From the NCBI GenBank assembly GCA_016715885.1, contig JADJXL010000025.1, positions 620,001 through 684,000 of the forward strand: a DNA stretch of 64,000 nt, read 5' to 3'. The notes under the pieces are model-generated. The model worked only from the letters and a program-made list of their open reading frames with translations. It did no database searches and had not been told where the DNA came from. The DNA comes from Polyangiaceae bacterium. Lineage in GTDB: Bacteria > Myxococcota_A > Polyangia > Polyangiales > Polyangiaceae. Of the stretch, positions 16,070 through 24,929 are shown one piece after another (positions within the stretch are counted from its first letter, which is position 1; the number at the start of each line of letters is the position of its first letter). The position numbers and the translations under genes were made by a program.

Positions 16070-16828
16070 TCAATACGACGCGCCAATGAGGCGCAATACG
16101 AAGTAAAGCCCGACGATGGCCCCCGCCGCAGCCACGTAATACAGCACGGGAAACTTCACGAGCTCCGGCGCGGGCGGTTCGGCACGCGGAGGTTCGGCCG
16201 CAATTGGCACGATCTGCATGCGCGCCTCGAGCTGCTTCTTGTAGTCGTCGATGCGAGCCGGATCGTCGGCATACATGCCCTCGAATCCGTCCTGCAAGCA
16301 ATAATAATAAACCTCGACGGCGAGCTGCGGCGATTTGATTTGTTCGAGATATTTATAAAATTCTTCGCCTCCGCTCTCGGTATTGTATATCTCGCCCTGA
16401 AGCGTCTCCCATTGAATGGCAACGTCACGACTGACGAACCGTACGAGCTCGTCGAAGTAAACCACGATGGGGAAAAGAATGGCGTGCGTGTCTTCTTCGG
16501 AATACGTGCTCGCGAGCGCATTTTTGAGCAAATGCAATCGATCGCGAATTTTTGCCTTCATCGCGACGAGATCCGCACCATTCGGATGCTTCTTCTGAAA
16601 CGCCAAGTCCTCGACCAGATCATCGATGCTGGCCAGGCGCGGATGCACCCGTTCGTTCGGAATCGCCGAGTGCGTCTCTGCCTCGGCCTGCCGCCCCTGC
16701 GCCACTGCGTCCTCGCGGTGTTTTCTTTCGAGGAGCGCTTCCGCGGCTCGTGCTTCCCGACAAACCGAAACCACTTCGGTAAATGCCGCATCGATGGCTG
16801 CCCAAAGCTCCGCTTGCGACTTTTTCAT
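16070..16828 (-). CDS. tssL: TssL (DotU/IcmH) T6SS membrane-complex protein
   Basis: This 252-residue protein starts at the ATG at 16828, which overlaps the tssF stop as ATGA. It has the DotU features: a cytoplasmic helical domain with IRDRLHLLKNALAS, FPIVVYFDELVRF, WETLQGEIYNTESGGEEFYKYLEQ and VYYYCLQDGFEGMY. One C-terminal membrane helix follows (FPVLYYVAAAGAIVGLYFVL). TssL anchors the TssJLM complex in the inner membrane. There is no peptidoglycan-binding extension, so the nearby transglycosylase may supply cell-wall work. Confidence 0.92.
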   Translation of the reverse strand: MKKSQAELWAAIDAAFTEVVSVCREARAAEALLERKHREDAVAQGRQAEAETHSAIPNERVHPRLASIDDLVEDLAFQKKHPNGADLVAMKAKIRDRLHLLKNALASTYSEEDTHAILFPIVVYFDELVRFVSRDVAIQWETLQGEIYNTESGGEEFYKYLEQIKSPQLAVEVYYYCLQDGFEGMYADDPARIDDYKKQLEARMQIVPIAAEPPRAEPPAPELVKFPVLYYVAAAGAIVGLYFVLRLIGASY

Positions 16829-18507
16829 GACGTTCCCTCCACTCGTACCGTCGCTCGTCCACCCACGACGCGCCCCACGAGCTCGATGACCTCCTCGGTG
16901 CTCCACGCCGCCAGCAAGTCGAAGAGCCTGCGACAATAAACTTCGAGCTTTGGAATTTCCGTCGGACCAAGCTCGGAAAACTCGATGTTGTACACGTACT
17001 TGAACCCCGTCGAGCTTTTTGCGGCCGGTTTTCTATCCACGGAAACGTTCTTCATAGCATTCGTGAATTTTTCGTATGCCGACCCCTCGGCTGCCCCGAC
17101 CGCTCGTAGCAAACACCGAATATGCTCCAAGTCGAGCACGCGATGATTTTTTATCGACAAAAGCTCGAGCAAATCCTGATCGCTTTCCTCGATGGAGCTC
17201 TCCCCATGCGGCATCAATGCCCCCGAGCACGACCATTCCACACCCGCAAGATGCCGATCCGCAAGCGCCACACGCACATCATCCATGCGCACGGTATCGA
17301 CCGACGGTTGATACCATATCGCTTCGACCGCCACGTTCACAGGGCTATCGAAGGCCCCTGGCACATCCAGCGTCACGAAGGCATTCCGCCGCGCACCCTG
17401 CCCTTCGTACGTCACGTCGTATGTCGGGCGCGACTCGCTGCCACCGCCAGGCGCACCCGCCGATACGACCGCAGGTTCAATCGGATCAAGCCCCTGATCG
17501 GTCATTCGATAAACGCCAAATATATCCGATGCAACGAACTTCGCCCCAATGTCCGGATGCAATACCGGATGACGCTCCTTCGTCCCATCATGCTCGATGG
17601 GGTTCGCCATTTCGATTCGTTCGTTCACGATCGGCACCGCGAACAGCTCGAACCCGTCGTGATTCGGCCGAAGGTCGGTGGGAAAAGTCGTCCCCAAATC
17701 GAGATACACGGCGAACCTATCGACCGCACCCGGCAATTTGATACCATGAATGTTCAAATACAAATGCTGCCGCGGAAAACGTAGCGCCATACGCACATCC
17801 CGCAATGGATACGACGCCCGGTCCAATACGTCCCGCGCCTCGGGCAACGCCCCAAATGATACGCGGCAAGGCGTCCCCACCGTGTCTTCACGCACGGTCT
17901 GTCCAAAAACAACCCCGGCCGATTTCAAGTTTTTTTCGAGCGCATACGCGACCATGAGCGACGAAGCGAGATCGTCCAAATGATTGATGTGCAAATGCAA
18001 ATCCCCCACATCCATCATCATTGCGTGGCGCGTCGTAAAGCGAAATTGCAGCACGAGCCGCAGGCTCCGGTCGGGCATCCGCAGCGGCACGACCGAATGC
18101 AATTCGAGCGGCAACACGCGCAGCTCGCCAATCGTGCGAAACCGAAAGACCCGATCGTCGGCGCCTTTGATGCCCGGCTCGACGAGCATCACCTCAGAAC
18201 CGCTCGGAAGCACGGCCGGATCCACGAAACGCGCGCTCGGCTTGGCGCTCAGCATTCCCATCGCAGGCACCGGCCCGAGCATATGCGAAAAGTGCTGCCG
18301 AAACATGCGCAATACATTGCGATGCAGCGCGCGTGCAGTCGCGACGCGCGTCCGCGCCGTGAACATCGCCAATCCCTCGAGAAGCCGGCGTACATCGGGA
18401 TCCTCGCGCGAAAGCGGCGTGTTCGGATACGCCCCCGTGTACGAAATCCGAAACCGGTCGAGCGCGGCGAGTTCGTCTAGAAATACCTTTTCAACCTCGT
18501 CGTCCAC
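16825..18507 (-). CDS. tssF: TssF (ImpG/VasA) T6SS baseplate protein
   Basis: This 560-residue protein shows the family N-terminus: FLDELAALDRFRISYTGAYP, then REDPDVRRLLEGLAMFTARTR, which matches the 'DPxVxRLLEGFAFLxARx' motif. It also has a C-terminal EFSELGPTEIPKLEVYCRRL segment. Its length is slightly shorter than the usual roughly 590. It forms the baseplate wedge. Unusually, tssG does not follow it; tssL does, with a four-base overlap. Confidence 0.92.
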   Translation of the reverse strand: MDDEVEKVFLDELAALDRFRISYTGAYPNTPLSREDPDVRRLLEGLAMFTARTRVATARALHRNVLRMFRQHFSHMLGPVPAMGMLSAKPSARFVDPAVLPSGSEVMLVEPGIKGADDRVFRFRTIGELRVLPLELHSVVPLRMPDRSLRLVLQFRFTTRHAMMMDVGDLHLHINHLDDLASSLMVAYALEKNLKSAGVVFGQTVREDTVGTPCRVSFGALPEARDVLDRASYPLRDVRMALRFPRQHLYLNIHGIKLPGAVDRFAVYLDLGTTFPTDLRPNHDGFELFAVPIVNERIEMANPIEHDGTKERHPVLHPDIGAKFVASDIFGVYRMTDQGLDPIEPAVVSAGAPGGGSESRPTYDVTYEGQGARRNAFVTLDVPGAFDSPVNVAVEAIWYQPSVDTVRMDDVRVALADRHLAGVEWSCSGALMPHGESSIEESDQDLLELLSIKNHRVLDLEHIRCLLRAVGAAEGSAYEKFTNAMKNVSVDRKPAAKSSTGFKYVYNIEFSELGPTEIPKLEVYCRRLFDLLAAWSTEEVIELVGRVVGGRATVRVEGTS

Positions 18508-18528
18508 CTTGCTGCCTCCATACCTCGC

Positions 18529-19185
18529 TCAGCCCAGCTTGACGAGGGACCCTTCCACCTTGACGAGCGAACCTTTGACCGTCGTGAGATCCCGCCCGAC
18601 GCTCGTGATCGGCGCCGCCATCGACGCCGTCATCGTGCCGGAAATATCCACTTTGCCCCCCGAAACCTCGGCACTCACATTGCCCTTCGCCGATAGCTTC
18701 GCCGAAGCTTCGATCGTCGTATTGGCGCCCGATAACTTTGCATCTGCAACGGCACTCGCCGTGAGCGATGCGCTCGAATCGAGCTTCATCGCAGCAGTGC
18801 TCGAAGCCGTGAGCTTCGCCGAAGATTTCACCGTCATGTCTTCGGTGCTCTTCACATCCATTTTGCCGGTCGCCTGGTACAGCGAAGCCTTCGACGACTT
18901 GACCTTCACGTCTTCCGCATCAACCTCGAAGTTCTTGCATTTGATGAGCACCTGATCCTGCTTCTGCGTAATGGTGCTCGTCGCGTCCGGCCCGGCGACC
19001 TTGAACAAAAAGCTCTCCGAATCCTGCGTGATCGTCGACGTGCTCTCTTCACCCTCGACCGTCGTCGTGATGCTCGTCCCGTTCATCACGATCGTTTGCG
19101 TGATCTTCCCGGCAGCGTTCTTGACCGTCACGGTCACGCCGTCAATCTTGCTGAGTTCGATGGAGCAGACGAGAGTATCGGACAT
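18529..19185 (-). CDS. Beta-helical needle-like protein at the head of the T6SS operon
   Basis: This 218-residue protein has a Thr/Ser/Val-rich repetitive sequence of short beta strands (VTVTVKNAAGKITQTIVM, then KLTASSTAAMKLDSSASLTA and similar). This pattern is typical of the triple-stranded beta-helix of the VgrG/gp5 needle (DUF2345-like). There is no gp27 or OB part. The main spike (3861-5831) lacks this helix, so the two may assemble into one spike. The gene is 21 bases from tssF. Its role is inferred. Confidence 0.7.
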   Translation of the reverse strand: MSDTLVCSIELSKIDGVTVTVKNAAGKITQTIVMNGTSITTTVEGEESTSTITQDSESFLFKVAGPDATSTITQKQDQVLIKCKNFEVDAEDVKVKSSKASLYQATGKMDVKSTEDMTVKSSAKLTASSTAAMKLDSSASLTASAVADAKLSGANTTIEASAKLSAKGNVSAEVSGGKVDISGTMTASMAAPITSVGRDLTTVKGSLVKVEGSLVKLG

Positions 19186-19271
19186 CGGAGCGGCCCTGCC
19201 GGAGCAGTTCTTCGGGCGGCACCGAGACTACCGGACAAGCCGCGGCAGGAGCAAAAAAGGTGCGACGATTG

Positions 19272-20432
19272 TCACTCACACGTCGCGCCATCTTCGAAAC
19301 ACTTGTTGAAGTTGCATCGGCATCGAATACTCTGCCCATCCGGTAGCGATGTTTCCCAACCGTTCGTCGAACAATCGGAAAATGAGCAACGCGTCGTGGC
19401 CGTGCCTCCACCAGGCAAATCCGTCGACCACCCGTCTTTCAAACAATTCGAGAACGAACAACGCGTCGTCGCTTCGGTTCCATCGGGAAACCTCGTCGAC
19501 CAGCCGTCTTTGGTGCAATCCGAAAACGAACATCGCGTCGTGGCTTGCGATCCGTCGGGAAATCGCGCGGTCCAGCCATCTTTGAAACAATTCGAAAAGG
19601 AACAGCTCACGTCGACATCGCCTTCGGCCGTGCGCGCGGTCCAGCCATCCTTCAAACAATTGCCAAATCGGCACCGTCCTGCCGCAAATACGGCCGCTGC
19701 CACGTATCGCTCCGCTTTTGCTTGCTTTTCCTGCGCTTTCTTTGCCGTCACCGCCGCAGCCAATGCCCGCTCATTTTCCTCTTTCAAATACGCCGCGACG
19801 TCACGCTGCGCATTGGGCCATTTCAGCTTTTTCGCATCACCGCCTGCTCCATCCAGGCATGTGCCGGTAAAATCAAGGACCTCGTCGCCCTGCACGAGGT
19901 GCCGCACGCGATGACACGCCGCAAGCAGCGCGCGATCCGTCGCTTCACCCGGCGGCAAGCCTGCAAGCGTATCGAATGTTTCGATGGACGGCGATTGCCG
20001 AATGGCCGACTCGAGGTACTGCGCGGCTTCCGCATAAAGCGGCGCCATGTCCACTTTGCGCGATCGAGCAAGCTCCGTATGACTCGCCTCGACGACTTTC
20101 TGGGCAAACGGTCTTGCCTTGTTCACGACGTCTTTGGTCGCCGCAATGTCTCGCCGCATGACGTCCAATTCATCGAAAATGGCTCTCTCACGAGCTTCCG
20201 TTTCCGCTGCCCGCTGGCGCTTGGCTTCCTCCATGGCCGCGCGTCGTTCAGCGTGGCGCTGCTCTTGTTCGGCACGAGAAACGGACGGTGGTGGATACGC
20301 CGGCGGATCCTGGTACTCCGGCGCATGATAATGTCCAAAGACCTGAGACGAACATCCGGAGAGCAACAACAAGGCGATGATCGTCGAAATCGATCCCGAC
20401 AGGACTCGCGCATTGGAATGCAGCATGTTCAT
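19272..20432 (-). CDS. Lipoprotein with a helical domain and CxFxxCxKDGW repeats
   Basis: This 386-residue protein starts at the ATG at 20432. The lipobox is LLLLSGC. Residues about 50-130 are charged helix (AEQEQRHAERRAAMEEAKRQ). The C-terminal 130 residues carry six repeats of the form CxFxxCxxDGW (RCRFGNCLKDGW, SCSFSNCFKDGW, RCSFSDCTKDGW), each about 22 residues apart. The paired Cys suggest disulfide-bonded surface repeats. It lies at the upstream end of the T6SS block, but nothing ties it to secretion. The function is unknown. Confidence 0.8.
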   Translation of the reverse strand: MNMLHSNARVLSGSISTIIALLLLSGCSSQVFGHYHAPEYQDPPAYPPPSVSRAEQEQRHAERRAAMEEAKRQRAAETEARERAIFDELDVMRRDIAATKDVVNKARPFAQKVVEASHTELARSRKVDMAPLYAEAAQYLESAIRQSPSIETFDTLAGLPPGEATDRALLAACHRVRHLVQGDEVLDFTGTCLDGAGGDAKKLKWPNAQRDVAAYLKEENERALAAAVTAKKAQEKQAKAERYVAAAVFAAGRCRFGNCLKDGWTARTAEGDVDVSCSFSNCFKDGWTARFPDGSQATTRCSFSDCTKDGWSTRFPDGTEATTRCSFSNCLKDGWSTDLPGGGTATTRCSFSDCSTNGWETSLPDGQSIRCRCNFNKCFEDGATCE

Positions 20433-20440
20433 TCCCCCTC

Positions 20441-22339
20441 TCACCGATCCTCGGCCGGCTCGATCTTCCACTTTTCTTTCAGCGTTTCGTATCGTTTTTC
20501 GAAGGCATTGCGCTCTTTTTCGTTGAATTCGTCCCAACCGGCGTCTTCGAGCAACGCGAGCAGGCGCGCGGCCGCTTTCTGCTGCGTCTCGGTTTTCGGC
20601 GCTGGGCCCGCTTCCTTTTCGAAAGCCTTGACCGCGCAATGGAAAAGCCCCGCCAGCATCGACGATACCTCGCGCCTTTCGTCGTCGGCATTCCAAAATG
20701 GCCCGCCGTAAAGCGATCGATATTCCTTTCGCGCAGAATGACACGTCGCCCCGGGCTTGGACGTCACACCCAGCAGCGTCGACAATTCGTCGTACGTGAC
20801 GATGCGCGGAGCAAAACGACCGAATCTATCGTGCAAAGCATCGAGGATCGCGCGAATCGCGTTCGCTCCGGCCTGGAGATCACCTTTGGCAAACGCTTGC
20901 TCTGCGCGCTTTGCCCGAGCTTGCATGTTTTTCTGTCGAAACGTACGCCACTCTTTCGTATCCATCGAAAAATGAATGCGCTCGACCGCAATCTCGCCGA
21001 TTGCATTGACTGCGACTTTTTTTGCCCCATCCATGAAGGTACGAGGGTTGAATCCGGGTCCTCGCGGAATCGCAGGTGTCTCCGGAGTGCGTCCCGATAA
21101 TTTGCCTTCGATCGCCACGACCACCGGAGAAAACCTCACGGTGTTCAGCTTGACGCCCCCGCCGCTCAACAAAGAATGCATCGTCTTCGACAAATCACCA
21201 TCGGTGCTCAAGTCGCCCGACGTAGGAAACACCGCATTTTTTGGCAAAAGGGCCCGCAACCGCTCCAATTCCGGCCCCGAAAGCAAAAACCGTCTCGCCC
21301 CCATTTCCCAATGCGGCAAATCCACGCACAACTTGCCATCCGCATCTTGCACCAAATACCCCACGACCGCCGCGCGCCTTTCGATCCTGCCCATGACGAC
21401 GTCACGCACGGAAGCTTCCGCCTTCGCATCGCGATTCGCCGGTTTCGCTGACTCCAGCGCAGCGTCCCCTTTGGGCAATGGCATCGCAAACGCCATTCCC
21501 ATATGTTCGTCGTACAGCCGCAGCGGCAAATCCGATAGCAACAAATACAAATTCTGCACTTCGTCGCCCACGCCCGTGCCATAAAACCGCGCATGGCCAA
21601 ATGAATTCGCATACATATGCACGGCGCCAGCAACGATGTCGTCCTTCGGCGACCCCAGAAAACGCACGGCAACAACCCCACCAGGCGCCAATTTCTCCCG
21701 AATGACCTTCACAGCGTCCGCCGACATGAACGATGCAGGCAGCTCCGTGCCCGCGAATGCATCGAGCACGATGAGCTCGTACGGAGCTTTGGCTTTACGA
21801 ATCCAATCCATACCATCCGAAACTTCGGCATGGCCCTTGTAATCGAAAAACCGCCGCGCAACATCGATGACCGCTCTTTCGATTTCGGCCACTTCGACCG
21901 TATGTTCGACACTCGCAAGCTCGGAAGCCGTCGCGCCCGAACCGAGACCTACCACGAGCGTACGCGTCGCCTGTTCGCGCCGAGATGCAATGAGTATCGC
22001 GACGAGCGGATCGTGCGCTGCAAGCGGAGCGTCCCCCGAGCCAATGAAATGCGCCGCATGCACGATTCCATCGATCGTGAGCAATCGATAACCGTCACGC
22101 TCCTCGACGCGCACGACGCCCGTTTTGCCTTTCATTTCGGCGCGAATCCCGTCGGGAAGCGGCGCGGTCGGCGGCGCATTCGATGCGGAAACCACCGGAG
22201 CCGCCGATCCTGGCGGCGTCGCAGAAGGAAGTTGCGGAGGTCGCACGGGCTCGCGAGGACCGTCACATGCAATGAACGCAAGCGCTGCTACCGAGCGCAG
22301 GAGGGCGACCCGAGACAATGACGATATCCGCGAGTGCAT
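20441..22339 (-). CDS. Lipoprotein with spermidine-synthase-like (Rossmann) domain
   Basis: This 632-residue protein starts at the ATG at 22339, with lipobox ALAFIAC. Residues about 80-280 resemble spermidine synthase: LVVGLGSGATASELA (the nucleotide-binding glycine motif), VEVAEIERAVIDVARRFF, and LIVLDAFAGTELPASF. The remaining 350 residues do not resemble a known family. A secreted enzyme of this fold is unexpected because its usual substrates are cytoplasmic. It overlaps nothing and ends nine bases before the next gene. Its substrate is unknown. Confidence 0.8.
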   Translation of the reverse strand: MHSRISSLSRVALLRSVAALAFIACDGPREPVRPPQLPSATPPGSAAPVVSASNAPPTAPLPDGIRAEMKGKTGVVRVEERDGYRLLTIDGIVHAAHFIGSGDAPLAAHDPLVAILIASRREQATRTLVVGLGSGATASELASVEHTVEVAEIERAVIDVARRFFDYKGHAEVSDGMDWIRKAKAPYELIVLDAFAGTELPASFMSADAVKVIREKLAPGGVVAVRFLGSPKDDIVAGAVHMYANSFGHARFYGTGVGDEVQNLYLLLSDLPLRLYDEHMGMAFAMPLPKGDAALESAKPANRDAKAEASVRDVVMGRIERRAAVVGYLVQDADGKLCVDLPHWEMGARRFLLSGPELERLRALLPKNAVFPTSGDLSTDGDLSKTMHSLLSGGGVKLNTVRFSPVVVAIEGKLSGRTPETPAIPRGPGFNPRTFMDGAKKVAVNAIGEIAVERIHFSMDTKEWRTFRQKNMQARAKRAEQAFAKGDLQAGANAIRAILDALHDRFGRFAPRIVTYDELSTLLGVTSKPGATCHSARKEYRSLYGGPFWNADDERREVSSMLAGLFHCAVKAFEKEAGPAPKTETQQKAAARLLALLEDAGWDEFNEKERNAFEKRYETLKEKWKIEPAEDR

Positions 22340-22441
22340 GGATCAAGCGGTACAAGGTCGCGCGTCCAGCGTCAAGGCCAAGCGTAACGGGTCATGTCGC
22401 GGCATTGCCGGGTCGCTCGGGGCGCGGCGTCCCCGTAATGC

Positions 22442-22894
22442 CTACTTCGCCGGATTGCCCGTGCAAAGCCATTCACAACCACACACTTCCAGCTTGTAGC
22501 CCTTGTCATTGCACGCATCCTGATATGCGGCGCTCGCGGGCGGCGGTGAACAGTCTTCGGAAGCCTTGGCGCATGCCTTCGCATTGCCTTCCGCGTCGTA
22601 AAGCATCTTTTCGGCCGGCTGCGGCTTGCCCATGCAAAGCATTTCGCAACCACAATGGACCATGCGATACCCCGCAAGCGCGCATCTCTCCTGAAGCTCG
22701 CGATTCATCTCCGGCGCAGCACATTCCTTCGACGGAGGTTCGCACGTTTTGGCTTGACCCGCGCTATCGTAGACCTGGGCCTCGCGACGCGTCGATGGCA
22801 CTTTGGCCGCATCGGACGATGGAGACGACGAAGATGCACCACATCCAGCAACGAGGAACGCGACAATCACGAACGAACACGACGCCTTTTGCAT
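22442..22894 (-). CDS. Small Cys-rich lipoprotein
   Basis: This 150-residue protein starts at the ATG at 22894, with lipobox FLVAGC. It contains two related halves, each with an xAYxDAxGxAKxC segment and an HCGCEMLCMGKP / VCGCEWLCTGNP cluster, so it appears to be a tandem duplication of a disulfide-rich module. The family is unknown. It is separated from the spermidine-synthase-like lipoprotein by about 100 bases. Confidence 0.75.
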   Translation of the reverse strand: MQKASCSFVIVAFLVAGCGASSSSPSSDAAKVPSTRREAQVYDSAGQAKTCEPPSKECAAPEMNRELQERCALAGYRMVHCGCEMLCMGKPQPAEKMLYDAEGNAKACAKASEDCSPPPASAAYQDACNDKGYKLEVCGCEWLCTGNPAK

Positions 22895-23067
22895 GCGGCA
22901 ACAAAACATCGAAACGATGCGACCGTCAAGACGGTTTGCAGCTCGAAGTGCCAACCGCCCCAAACCAACAAGGCACCTCTGCCGCTCTTCACATGAACAC
23001 ACGCAAACGCCCTTGCCCCAGAAGGCACCCGTATATTGCGAGGAAACACGGCCCGTGCCACCCTCGT

Positions 23068-23298
23068 TTACCGACCACGCCGGGCGAGGCACCGTCGTTG
23101 GGATACGTCTCGGAAGACCCGGACGTCGACGACCCGAAATCCCGTCGACACCGATACCTGAAGGAAGCTTTCATCCGGGAATTGCGCCAGTTTCCAGAGC
23201 CCGAATTCGTCGAGGTCTTCTTTCGACAGGCCCACCGCGGAGGTCCCCAAAACCCCAGATGGCAGGGCGCCCGTCGAATCTGATGCAATTGTCGACAT
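23068..23298 (-). CDS. Possible small unknown protein (76 aa)
   Basis: The ATG at 23298 starts STIASDSTGALPSGVLGTSA, followed by LSKEDLDEFGLWKLAQFPDE and an Arg-rich end. The composition is protein-like and it lies 55 bases after the GTPase gene on the same strand, but there is no strong ribosome binding site and no recognised family. It may be a fragment of a larger gene. Confidence 0.35.
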   Translation of the reverse strand: MSTIASDSTGALPSGVLGTSAVGLSKEDLDEFGLWKLAQFPDESFLQVSVSTGFRVVDVRVFRDVSQRRCLARRGR

Positions 23299-23353
23299 GG
23301 CGAATGAACGGTTCCTGTCCGAAATGCGGGAACGATTCATCGAACCACGCTTG

Positions 23354-24427
23354 CTACTTTCGCAATGAAGCAACGGCGGCGAGCACTTCGTCGACCGACG
23401 GCGGTTCACCTTTGTGTTTGGCAAACAATGCATCGAGCGCCGCGATGTAAGCCGTGCCGAGCGCCGTCGTCATTGCGCCAGCCGTTGCGGCTGCGACTGC
23501 GCCTCCAGCAATGGATCCTGCTCCCGGAATGAGCTTCAAAAGGCCGCCGACGATGGCGCGTCCGGTGAGCGTCGCGGCTGCACCGCCAATGGCCGATGCC
23601 ACGACGGCGCTCAAAAAACCTTCGGAAAAGTCCAATCCATACGTTGCGGTGATGCTGGCGATCATTCCGATTTGAATGGGCACGAGCAGCGCCGCATCTG
23701 CAAATGGAATCGGCGCGGCCCCGACGCCCATGGCGGCGGAAACGGCCGTACCCATGATCAAATGACTTTTTTTTCTCTTGAGCTCTAAATCAGCTTTTTG
23801 CGCGGCGACGAAAGCACATCTTTGCCCCTCCGGGACGAGGTCCACCGTCGCTTGGACCAAGTCGATGAGGCCCATGGGGGCGAGTTTGTGACCATCGTCC
23901 AATTCTTCGGGAATCGAACGCACGCGAACGACATTCCCGGCGCGCGGCAAGAGGCGCTGCACTTCAGCTCGAAATCCATTGTCTGCGCGGGCTTTCGTGA
24001 CGATGGCGAGCACGGGCATGAAGTCGGCGAGCATATCGACGAGTCTTGTTTCGGCTTCTTCCACGCGCCGGAGGTCTTCGGCGACGCACACCCACGCGAC
24101 ATGGATATGCTTGCGCGGATCGTGATCTTGGCGGCGCGTTGCGACGAATTCGCGTAGTTGCGTCAGGGTTTTCTCGAATTCCGCCATTTCGAGCCCTCGG
24201 GTATCGAAGATGGTGAGTGGAATTCCGGATTTATTGATTTCGCGGGTCGATTCGGTCACGGGTCTTCCGTGGCCGGTGGCGGCGAAGTGGCCTTGGAAGA
24301 CGCTATTGATGAGCGTGCTTTTGCCGACGCCGGTGCGACCTGCGATGAGCACGTTCGCGTGGCCGCGTTCGTGCATGGCTTGTTCGACGGCTTTTTTGAC
24401 GGTGTCGCCGAAGTTGATGTCGTCCAT
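23354..24427 (-). CDS. Era-like GTPase with C-terminal membrane-associated domain (YcjF/DUF697 type)
   Basis: This 357-residue protein starts at the ATG at 24427. It has G1 GRTGVGKSTLINS, a G2/G3 region REINKSGIPLTIFDTRGLE, and LAIVTKARADN as the G4-like segment. The C-terminal third is Gly/Ala-rich and hydrophobic (GTAVSAAMGVGAAPIPFADA, IQIGMIASITATYG, GAGSIAGGAVAAATAGAM), as in DUF697 proteins that attach to membranes. The role could be membrane or cell-envelope stress handling. The G4 motif VTKA departs from NKxD, so nucleotide specificity is uncertain. Confidence 0.85.
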   Translation of the reverse strand: MDDINFGDTVKKAVEQAMHERGHANVLIAGRTGVGKSTLINSVFQGHFAATGHGRPVTESTREINKSGIPLTIFDTRGLEMAEFEKTLTQLREFVATRRQDHDPRKHIHVAWVCVAEDLRRVEEAETRLVDMLADFMPVLAIVTKARADNGFRAEVQRLLPRAGNVVRVRSIPEELDDGHKLAPMGLIDLVQATVDLVPEGQRCAFVAAQKADLELKRKKSHLIMGTAVSAAMGVGAAPIPFADAALLVPIQIGMIASITATYGLDFSEGFLSAVVASAIGGAAATLTGRAIVGGLLKLIPGAGSIAGGAVAAATAGAMTTALGTAYIAALDALFAKHKGEPPSVDEVLAAVASLRK

Positions 24428-24600
24428 CGGGGCACGGTTGTAGCCGAGCAAGGTCTACGCGACAAGGGCGAGAGGGGCGTGTTTGGACGGAGGAAGGTGG
24501 AAAAAAAACGAAGTGGTGGATCATGGGCAGGGTGGAGAATTAGCGGTCCTGCACGGCCGCATCTTGCAACCTGGAACCGAATGGAGTAGGCACTTGATGC

Positions 24601-24882
24601 ATGGAACGCTCTCCCATGAAACCCCCGATTCTGAAGGCCCTCTTGGAACTGCTTCCGATGGATGCCGCCGTGCGAATCGAGCTGGTTGAAGGCGTACCTA
24701 TTTTTCGAGCGCCGCCGCATGTGCAGGAACGCATCGAAGACTTGCTCGAGCGGCGACAGATGACGGTGCTTGACGCAGAGGAAACGCGTGAGCTGATGCA
24801 GTACGAGGAGCTCGACGAATTTCTTGGGCTCGTCAATCGCCTCATGCGCAACGAAATGCTTACCGCGGACGCTATGCATTAA
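24601..24882 (+). CDS. Small unknown protein, possibly an antitoxin-like helical protein
   Basis: This 93-residue protein starts at the ATG at 24601 or the one at 24616. It has LKALLELLPMDAAVRIELVEG, then PPHVQERIEDLLERRQMTVLD and a helical tail. It is acidic and mostly helical. Small proteins of this shape, with a central QERIEELL-like helix, occur with Uma2-type or toxin genes, but no partner is encoded next to it. It converges with the three-gene operon downstream. Confidence 0.55.
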   Translation: MERSPMKPPILKALLELLPMDAAVRIELVEGVPIFRAPPHVQERIEDLLERRQMTVLDAEETRELMQYEELDEFLGLVNRLMRNEMLTADAMH

Positions 24883-24929
24883 ACGCCGTCGCCCTCGTCA
24901 GCAACGACGGCACACGAATTTGCGCCGAC

